From: Poindextera sp965277425
GTDB taxonomy: Bacteria; Pseudomonadota; Alphaproteobacteria; Caulobacterales; Caulobacteraceae
Direction of reading: 5' to 3'
Assembly (NCBI GenBank): GCA_965277425.1
Contig: CBDICR010000006.1
Location: 62,001-126,000 of the forward strand
DNA length: 64,000 bases
Part shown: positions 58,188 through 64,000 of the stretch, in pieces
How the letters are laid out: each line of letters starts with the position of its first letter
Position numbering within the stretch: the stretch's first letter is position 1
Notes under the pieces: model-generated
Database searches by the model: none
What the model was told of the DNA's origin: nothing
What the model saw: the letters and a program-made list of their open reading frames with translations, nothing else
Position numbers and translations under genes: made by a program

Positions 58188-60011
58188 CTAATCGAATCTT
58201 GCGTCGCCGCGATCGGCCGCCAGCGAGGCGGCCTCGGGTTCAGGATGGTTGGCGGCATCGTTCACCCCGTGCGCCCAGTGTTTCAGCCAAGGGCTGAGGG
58301 CCAGCAGCAACGCCCCCGCGCCGACGCCCCAGAGACCGATGACCAGGAAGGTATGGGCATAGGTGGCCAGCGCCTTGGCCGGATCGAGCACCTGACCGCC
58401 GACCGTGTCGGCCGCGGTCAGCTGGGCGATCCGGCCCGCCAGCCACTGCGCCGCCGAGGCGGCGAGGAACCAGATGGCCATCAGGGTCGAGATCATGCGC
58501 GCGGGGGCGAGCTTGGTCATTTCGGAAAGGCCGACGGGGCTGAGGCAGAGCTCGCCCGTGGTGTGGAAAAGATAGGCCATCGCCAGGAAGATCACCGGCA
58601 CGCGGAAGGCCGAATTGGCGTATTTGGCGCCCCAGACCAGGACGAAGAAGCCGACGCCGACCTGGACCAGGCCGAGGCCGAACTTGAGCACCGGGTTGGG
58701 ATCGCGCCCCAGCCGGCCGAGCACGGCCCACATCCAGGCGAACAGCGGCGCGCCGAGCAGGATGAAGCCGGCGTTGAACGACTGGGTCTGGGCCGGGGTG
58801 ATGGTCCAAAAGCCGTTGTTCGGCAGGGCGGTGTTGCGGTCGGCGAACTGGTTGAGCGACGAGCCCGCCTGCTCGAACAGGGTGAAGAAGACGATGGAGG
58901 CCACGATCAGGACCAGGGCCAGCATCAAGCGCTCGCGCCGGATGCGGTCCATCCGGCTCATCTCCCAGATCAGATAGCCGAGCGCGGTGATCCAGCCGGC
59001 GAGCAGCAGAAAGCCCATCAGCGCGTACTGGCGCACCAGCACCCAGACCACCGCGACGCCGGCCAGGCCGCCCAGGTAGAGGCAGGCTTCGAGGCTGAGC
59101 GGACCGAAGACCCGCCGGGCCAGCGCCGCGGGGTCGGGCGGCTCGCCGCGCCCCTCCAGCGTCTTTTTGTTGAAAATGAACGCCAGATAGCCGGCCAGCA
59201 TGCCGACCCCCGCCAGGCCGAAGCCGGCGCCCCAGCTGACGGTCTGGCCGATCAGGCCGCAGACCACCGCGGCCCAGAAGGCCCCCAGATTGATGCCGTA
59301 ATAATAGAGGGTGAAGCCCGGATCGCGCCTGGGATCGCCCTGCGGATAGAGCTGGCCGACGATCGAGGAGATGTTGGCCTTGAGAAAGCCGACGCCCATG
59401 ATGATCAGGGCGAGCGCCAGATAGAGGATGTTGACAAAGGCCTGGCTGCGCACCTCGGCCTGGCTGTAGCCGCCCTTGGGCAGGACGGACGGCAGGGCCG
59501 AGCCGGCGGGCATGCCCTTGATCGCAAGGCCGCCGCCGGCCGCGGCGCCGACGCCGTAGCAGCCAGGCCCGACCTTGAGGCAGACCGTGCGGTCTTCCAT
59601 CCGCCCCGTGAGCTGGAAGGCATAGGTCGCGCCCTTATAGGTGAGCGTCTGGGTTGCCGGCGGTCCCTCGATGGCCATGGTGAAATGGCCGGCCACCAGA
59701 AGCAGCGCGCCGAAGGCGATGGCCTTGCGGCTGCCGAGATAGCGGTCGGCCAGGTAGCCGCCGAGCAGGGGCAGCAGATAGACCAGGGTGGTGTAGGCCG
59801 CGTACTGACCTTGCGCGAAGGTATCGCTGAACAGGAAGTGCTCGGTCAGATAGAAGATCAAAAGCCCGCGCATGCCGTAGTAGGAGAAGCGCTCCCACAT
59901 CTCGGTGAAGAACAGGATGGCCAGGCCGCGCGGGTGCTGGCGGAGCTGCAGGAAGACGGGAATGCCGGTCGCAATCGTGATCACGAACCCCGCGACGACG
60001 ACCACGTTCAT
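58188..60011 (-). CDS. POT-family proton-coupled peptide transporter
   Basis: The 607-residue MFS protein has the POT signature FFTEMWERFSYYGMRGLLIFYL (ExxERFxYYG), an additional periplasmic loop at about residues 115-190 that includes two Cys, and about 14 hydrophobic segments. It imports di- and tripeptides with protons. ATG 60011 has GGGGG upstream; ATG at 60053 is less likely. It is convergent with tldD, nine bases apart. Confidence 0.93.
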   Translation of the reverse strand: MNVVVVAGFVITIATGIPVFLQLRQHPRGLAILFFTEMWERFSYYGMRGLLIFYLTEHFLFSDTFAQGQYAAYTTLVYLLPLLGGYLADRYLGSRKAIAFGALLLVAGHFTMAIEGPPATQTLTYKGATYAFQLTGRMEDRTVCLKVGPGCYGVGAAAGGGLAIKGMPAGSALPSVLPKGGYSQAEVRSQAFVNILYLALALIIMGVGFLKANISSIVGQLYPQGDPRRDPGFTLYYYGINLGAFWAAVVCGLIGQTVSWGAGFGLAGVGMLAGYLAFIFNKKTLEGRGEPPDPAALARRVFGPLSLEACLYLGGLAGVAVVWVLVRQYALMGFLLLAGWITALGYLIWEMSRMDRIRRERLMLALVLIVASIVFFTLFEQAGSSLNQFADRNTALPNNGFWTITPAQTQSFNAGFILLGAPLFAWMWAVLGRLGRDPNPVLKFGLGLVQVGVGFFVLVWGAKYANSAFRVPVIFLAMAYLFHTTGELCLSPVGLSEMTKLAPARMISTLMAIWFLAASAAQWLAGRIAQLTAADTVGGQVLDPAKALATYAHTFLVIGLWGVGAGALLLALSPWLKHWAHGVNDAANHPEPEAASLAADRGDARFD

Positions 60012-60142
60012 GCAAGACCCCCGGAAACGACGCGGATGGAGATGACCACGCACGCAAGGGGTTCACAAGCGCGCGGCTTGTCCGCAGCCCGCCGCGGACC
60101 CACCTTGGGGTGTCGAGCGTTGAAGGCGAAGGAGACCAAGCC

Positions 60143-60652
60143 ATGCCAGAGATGAAACTGCCCGGGCCCGACCATCCGATCACCGTGGCCTTCAACCCCA
60201 GGCGCGTTCAGGTCGAGTATAACGGCCACACGATCGGCGACACCCGCCGCGCCCTGGTGCTTCAGGAATCGACCTATCCGGCGGTGCAGTACATCCCGCG
60301 CGAGGACGTCGACATGGCCTATATGTCACGCACCGAGCATCACACCCACTGCCCCTACAAGGGCGAGGCCTCCTACTACACGCTGCTGATGGACGGCCGG
60401 TTCGCCGAGAACGCGGTGTGGAGCTACGAGGCCCCTTATCCGGCGATGGCCGAGATCAAGGACTATCTCGCCTTCTATCCGAACCAGGTGACGATCCACG
60501 AACTCGACGAGCCGGGCGGCGCCGACGCCATCCGCGACGCCATCGAGCACACCGACACCGGCTCGGGCAACAGTCAACTCGACCACGCGGCCCCGACCGT
60601 CGGCAATGCCGGCGATGTCGAGCGGCCGTATAGGAACACAGGTTCGATCTAA
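60143..60652 (+). CDS. DUF427 domain protein
   Basis: The 169-residue protein has the DUF427 core with RALVLQESTYPAVQYIPREDVDMAYMSRTEHHTHCPYKGEASYYTL read in parts. Conserved HCPYKGEASYY is a strong mark. AAGGAG lies upstream of ATG 60143. Function is not established in this family; the gene stands alone. The last 30 residues are a polar tail. Confidence 0.9.
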   Translation: MPEMKLPGPDHPITVAFNPRRVQVEYNGHTIGDTRRALVLQESTYPAVQYIPREDVDMAYMSRTEHHTHCPYKGEASYYTLLMDGRFAENAVWSYEAPYPAMAEIKDYLAFYPNQVTIHELDEPGGADAIRDAIEHTDTGSGNSQLDHAAPTVGNAGDVERPYRNTGSI

Positions 60653-60695
60653 AAATCCCCCACCGTAGGGAGAGGATCAAGATCCCGGACGCAGC

Positions 60696-62078
60696 CTAGT
60701 AAGCCGCCGCTTCGAACACCGGGTTCACCTCGCCGCGCCAGGGGCCGTTATAGTGTTCCAGCCAGCGTTCGGCGGGGGTGATGCCCGAATCGGCGATCGC
60801 CTCCAGTTCGGCGAGATAGCCGCGCTCGTCGGTGAGGGACGCGCCGATGCGGGCGCGGCGCTTCAGGCCTTCGCGCGCGATGGCCAGGATGTCGACGGCG
60901 ATGTCGCGGGCGCCGCGGCCGGCAACCTCGGCCTTCAGGCCGATGCGCGGCGCGTCCAGCCGCAGCTGTTCGCGCTCGGCCGGCGTCCAGGACTTGCAGA
61001 GATCCCAGGCCGCGGCGGTGGCGGCGTCGTCGTAGAGCAGGCCGATCCACAGCGCCGCCAGGCCGCAGAGCCGGGTCTTGGGCCCGGTATCTGCTCCGCG
61101 CATCTCCAGGAAGGTCTTCAGGCGGACCTCCGGGAAGATGGTGGCCAGATGCTCCTCCCAGTCGTGCAAGTCGGCGCGCACGCCCGGCGCAGCCGGCAGC
61201 GTTCCGTTGATGAAGTCGCGGAACGATTGGCCGGAGGCGTCGATATAGGCGCCGTTGCGCTTGACGAAATACATCGGCACATCGAGCGCATAGCGGGCGT
61301 AGGTCTCGAAGCCGAAGCCGTCCTCGAAGACGAAGTTGAGCATGCCGGTGCGGGCGGCGTCGGTGTCGGTCCAGGTGTTGGCGCGGTTGGAAACGAACCC
61401 GGTGGGCTTGCCTTCGATAAAGGGCGAATTGGCGAACAGCGCCGTGGTGATCGGCTGCAGCGCCAGGCTCAGGCGGAACTTGGAGACCATGTCGGCCTCG
61501 GACGAGAAGTCCAGATTGGCCTGCACGGTGCAGGTGCGCAGCATCATGTCGAGGCCGAGCCTGCCCACCTTGGGCATGTAGTTTCGCATGATGGCGTAGC
61601 GCGCCTTGGGCATGATCTGCGTCTGCTCGCGCGTCCAGGTGGGCGCGAAGCCCAGGCCGAGAAAGCCGATGCCGAGGTCGGCGGCGACCGATTTGGCCTC
61701 GGTCAGGTGCTGGCTGATCTCGTCGCAGATGTCATGCACGCTCTCCAGCGGCGCGCCGGAAAGCTCGAACTGGCCGGCCGGCTCCAGGCTGACGCTGGCG
61801 CCGCCGCGTTGCAGGGCGATCAGGGTGTGGCCGGCGGCGGTGTCTTCATAGACCCCATGCCAGCCGAACTGCATCAGCCCTTCAAGCAGGGCCTGAACGC
61901 CGCCGCGGCCTTGGGAATCCTTTGCATAGGCGACGGATTCGTGGGTTCCGACCCGGAAGAGAAACTTCTCGTGCTCCGAGCCGACGCGAAAGTCGCTTTT
62001 AGGCTTGCAGCCGCTGGCCAGATGGCCGGCCATGTCGGCGAGCGTAAGCTGTCGCCGCTCGATTGCGCCATCGTCCAT
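60696..62078 (-). CDS. gshA: Glutamate-cysteine ligase (plant/proteobacterial type)
   Basis: The 460-residue ATP-dependent ligase makes gamma-glutamylcysteine, the first step of glutathione synthesis. It has the class signature GSEHEKFLF near residue 35, the segments VSLEPAGQFELSGAP and ANLDFSSEADMVSKFRL, and a C-terminal segment ITPAERWLEHYNGPW. ATG 62078 follows GGAGG. No gshB is in the window. Confidence 0.94.
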   Translation of the reverse strand: MDDGAIERRQLTLADMAGHLASGCKPKSDFRVGSEHEKFLFRVGTHESVAYAKDSQGRGGVQALLEGLMQFGWHGVYEDTAAGHTLIALQRGGASVSLEPAGQFELSGAPLESVHDICDEISQHLTEAKSVAADLGIGFLGLGFAPTWTREQTQIMPKARYAIMRNYMPKVGRLGLDMMLRTCTVQANLDFSSEADMVSKFRLSLALQPITTALFANSPFIEGKPTGFVSNRANTWTDTDAARTGMLNFVFEDGFGFETYARYALDVPMYFVKRNGAYIDASGQSFRDFINGTLPAAPGVRADLHDWEEHLATIFPEVRLKTFLEMRGADTGPKTRLCGLAALWIGLLYDDAATAAAWDLCKSWTPAEREQLRLDAPRIGLKAEVAGRGARDIAVDILAIAREGLKRRARIGASLTDERGYLAELEAIADSGITPAERWLEHYNGPWRGEVNPVFEAAAY

Positions 62079-62163
62079 ACCCAAACCTCCCCACCTGCGG
62101 GGGAGCCCCCGATCCGGCGCACTGTCTCATTCCTAGTCAAGGTGGGCGCCAAGGTCGCCCGGC

Positions 62164-63054
62164 TCAAGGGGTCCAGTCGCCAAGCCTCGATTGCCACAGG
62201 GCGAGCGCGGCGATCGCGGCGGTATCCGCCCGCAGGATACGCGGCCCCAGCGACACCGGGATGACGAACGGCAGGCTACGCAAACGCTCACGCTCCTCGG
62301 CCGAAAACCCGCCCTCGGGGCCGATCAAAATAGAAAAGGCGTAGCCGCCGCGCGATTCCCCTCCCCCTTGCGGGGAGGGGTCAGGGGTGGGGGTGTCGCG
62401 CCCGCCTATCGGATGGGCCGCCTCGATCAAATCACCGACGCTCGCGCCGCCGCCCCCATCCCCAACCCCTTCCCCGCGAGGGAGAAGGGGCTTTTGAAGA
62501 TCGCCTGTCGAGGGGGGAAGAGATGCGCTCAACGCCTCCGCCATCGGCAGGGCGTCGCCGCCTTCGTCGCAGTAGATCAGCCTGCGCCCGCCCCACCCAT
62601 CGAGGATCGCCTCCAGCTTTTCCGGCGCGACCACGTCCGGCACGTCCAGCCGCCCGGTCTGTTCGGCGGCCTCGATGGCGATGGCGCTCAATCGCTCCAG
62701 CTTGACCCGGTCGGCCTGGGTATAGCGGGTGACGGCTAGCCGAATGCGGCGCACGCCCAGCTCGGTCGCCTTCTCGACCACCGTCTCCAGCCGCGAGCGC
62801 TTGATCACCGCGACGATCAGCTCAAGATCGGGTCCAGAGACCTGCGTCCGCGTCCGGCCCCGCGGCGTCAGGCTGACCGCGCGACGGTCGATAGCCGCCA
62901 CGATCGCGCGCCATTCGCCATCTTCGCTATTGAACAACCGGATCTCGTCGCCGACGCTCCGGCGCATGACGTCGCGCAGATAATGCGATGGCTCAGGCCC
63001 GAGCGCGATGGCGACGCCATCCTCAAGCTTGCCTGGAACGAACAGTCGGATCAT
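62164..63054 (-). CDS. rsmE: 16S rRNA m3U1498 methyltransferase RsmE with in-frame repeat insertion
   Basis: RsmE methylates U1498 of 16S rRNA and is a SPOUT-fold enzyme. The protein has about 296 residues, roughly 50 longer than usual. Family parts are SHYLRDVMRRSVGDEIRLFN, KATELGVRRI, EQTGRLDVPDV, then ILIGPEGGFSAEE and VSLGPRILRADTAAIAAL at the SAM-binding knot. Residues about 181-235 are an unusual Gly/Pro-rich segment (DTPTPDPSPQGGGE) that is encoded by two palindromic repeats (62358-62490). The frame is kept, so the enzyme may still work. Confidence 0.92.
   Translation of the reverse strand: MIRLFVPGKLEDGVAIALGPEPSHYLRDVMRRSVGDEIRLFNSEDGEWRAIVAAIDRRAVSLTPRGRTRTQVSGPDLELIVAVIKRSRLETVVEKATELGVRRIRLAVTRYTQADRVKLERLSAIAIEAAEQTGRLDVPDVVAPEKLEAILDGWGGRRLIYCDEGGDALPMAEALSASLPPSTGDLQKPLLPRGEGVGDGGGGASVGDLIEAAHPIGGRDTPTPDPSPQGGGESRGGYAFSILIGPEGGFSAEERERLRSLPFVIPVSLGPRILRADTAAIAALALWQSRLGDWTP
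62358..62400 (+). repeat. GC-rich palindromic repeat inside rsmE, copy 3
   Basis: A 9-bp stem (CCCCTCCCC at 62358-62366 and GGGGAGGGG at 62372-62380) is followed by a G-rich tail TCAGGGGTGGGGGTGTCGCG. It lies inside the rsmE coding sequence and has the same hairpin-plus-tail design as the copy at 16707. Confidence 0.8.
62453..62490 (-). repeat. GC-rich palindromic repeat inside rsmE, copy 4 (inverted)
   Basis: A hairpin with six-base outer arms CCCCTT and AAGGGG (62466-62471 and 62485-62490), preceded on the plus strand by a C-rich tail CCCCATCCCCAA. It is in inverted orientation to copy 3, with the G-rich tails facing each other, like the pair at 16707-16849. Confidence 0.75.
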
Positions 63055-63112
63055 CTCGCTCTAGTAGCGCGGCCCGGCCGCTCTTGTCAGGATGACGGCT
63101 GCGGAGACCCCG

Positions 63113-63874
63113 ATGACCAAGACCGACGATTACAAGGCCGAGCTCAGGGCGCTGCAGATCAGCCTGGTCCACTATCAGCAGTGGGCGATGAAGAAGGGCG
63201 AGAAGGCGGTGATCGTCTTCGAGGGCCGCGACAGCGCCGGCAAGGACGGGGCCATCAAGCGGATCACCGAGCACCTGGCCCCCCGCAACACCCGCGTCGT
63301 CGCCCTGCCCAAGCCTTCGGACCGCGAAAACAGCGAATGGTGGTTCCAGCGCTATGTGCGCTACCTGCCGGCGGCGGGCGAACTCGTGATCTTCAATCGC
63401 TCCTGGTACAATCGCGCCGGGGTCGAGGTGGTGATGGGATTTTCCACCCCGCGCGAACAGGCCGACTTCCTGCGCGATGCGCCGACCTTCGAACGGATGC
63501 TGGTCGAGACCGACATCCACGTCATCAAGCTGTGGCTCGACATCTCGAAAAAGGAACAGGCCCAGCGGCTGGAGGCGCGCCGGCACGATCCGCTGAAGGC
63601 GCTGAAGGTCAGCGACATGGACGCCGTGGCGCAGAAGAAGTGGAAGGACTATTCCGAGGCCCGCGACCTGATGCTGATGCGCACCCACTCCGAATACGCG
63701 CCCTGGACCATCGTGCGCACCGACCACAAGAAAAAGGCGCGGCTGGCCATCATCCGCCACCTCCTGCACACCCTGGCCCCCGCGGAAATCCGCGAAGGCA
63801 TCGCCGCGCCGGACACCGAGGTGCTCTACGAATTCGAGGCCGCCGCCCTCAAGGACGGGCGGCTGGACCGCTGA
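63113..63874 (+). CDS. PPK2-family polyphosphate kinase
   Basis: The 253-residue P-loop kinase transfers phosphate between polyphosphate and nucleotides. The Walker A motif GRDSAGKDG is near residues 38-46, and FNRSWYNRAGVE and KLWLDISKKEQAQRL (lid) follow. ATG 63113 has GGAG upstream; an in-frame ATG at 63092 has weaker support. Class (ADP- or AMP-phosphorylating) cannot be told from the sequence here. Confidence 0.93.
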   Translation: MTKTDDYKAELRALQISLVHYQQWAMKKGEKAVIVFEGRDSAGKDGAIKRITEHLAPRNTRVVALPKPSDRENSEWWFQRYVRYLPAAGELVIFNRSWYNRAGVEVVMGFSTPREQADFLRDAPTFERMLVETDIHVIKLWLDISKKEQAQRLEARRHDPLKALKVSDMDAVAQKKWKDYSEARDLMLMRTHSEYAPWTIVRTDHKKKARLAIIRHLLHTLAPAEIREGIAAPDTEVLYEFEAAALKDGRLDR

Positions 63875-63910
63875 CCTTGAAGCCCGAACACACCGAGCCG
63901 CAAAAGGCGC

Positions 63911-63950
63911 CCCTTCCCCCTCGATGGGGGAAGGGAAGGGTTGGGGGTGT
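63911..63950 (+). repeat. GC-rich palindromic repeat, copy 5
   Basis: A perfect 10-bp stem (CCCTTCCCCC at 63911-63920 and GGGGGAAGGG at 63926-63935) with a TCGAT loop and a G-rich tail AAGGGTTGGGGGTGT. Same design as the repeats at 16707 and 62358. It lies downstream of the PPK2 gene; a partner copy may lie beyond the window edge. Confidence 0.78.
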
Positions 63951-64000
63951 TCGCACCGCGAATGAAAGGCAGGCTCAGTTGGGCGCATGCGCCATGGCGC

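Noticed and set aside
57948..60155. 735-residue plus-strand frame opposite the peptide transporter
   Set aside because: Mirror frame of the transporter gene with Gln/Arg/Asp-rich content; no support.

Overview
The window looks like chromosome of a GC-rich alphaproteobacterium, most likely a member of the Caulobacteraceae (Caulobacter/Phenylobacterium-like). This is inferred from gene content and gene order: an ftsW-murG pair, a cox cluster coxB-coxA-ctaB-small ORF-ctaG-coxC-DUF983-SURF1 running into thrC and an M16 peptidase, thrB-rnhA, split gcvPA/gcvPB, a large TonB-dependent receptor, and strong third-position GC. No species can be fixed from the sequence alone. No tRNA, rRNA, CRISPR array or prophage was seen. 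Most of the window is core metabolism, with small accessory insertions.

Layout. 1-1726: end of the division/cell-wall cluster (ftsW 3' part, murG). 1769-6212: a TonB receptor, a divergent GntR/FCD regulator and a serine hydrolase, with a clear inverted-repeat operator between receptor and regulator. 6244-9259: two small membrane proteins, a CoA-transferase and a dienelactone-hydrolase-like enzyme. 9364-10240: a complete IS5-family (IS427-type) insertion sequence that landed on the CTAG overlapping the stop codon of the next gene. 10240-16668: an unknown conserved-looking gene, a DUF4160/DUF2442 pair, and the glycine cleavage operon (gcvT-gcvH-gcvPA-gcvPB) behind a tandem glycine riboswitch. 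16707-16849: an inverted pair of GC-rich palindromic repeats (REPIN-like).

16851-31570: argS with an overlapping exported Gly-rich protein, two thioesterases, a glycosyltransferase fused to an HD-like domain, thrB-rnhA, a MarR regulator, NfeD/SPFH membrane proteins, a nitronate-monooxygenase-type enzyme, a vapBC-like toxin-antitoxin pair with a perfect 25-bp operator palindrome, two SDRs, a Nudix hydrolase, a VOC protein and yaaA. 31571-32041: a noncoding stretch with two inverted-repeat elements and the terminator of a 1447-residue surface protein (32042-36385). That protein joins an autotransporter passenger and barrel to a periplasmic OmpA domain through 30 consecutive prolines.

36554-47388: an FAD-linked oxidase, a second vapBC pair, a tsaC/Sua5 gene that seems to start at CTG, yceI and cytochrome b561, an acyl-CoA dehydrogenase, a peroxiredoxin, yqgE, a stand-alone receiver, a GGDEF-EAL protein and an acetyltransferase. 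47462-56546: the M16 peptidase, thrC and the aa3-type cytochrome c oxidase cluster. 56749-63874: tldD, a POT peptide transporter, a DUF427 protein, gshA, rsmE carrying an in-frame REPIN-like insertion, and a PPK2 kinase.

The points most worth a second look are the in-frame palindromic insertion in rsmE, the autotransporter-OmpA chimera, the CTG start of tsaC, the glycosyltransferase-HD fusion, the exact placement of the IS on a stop codon, and the operator palindromes. No wholly new multi-gene defence or mobile system was recognised.
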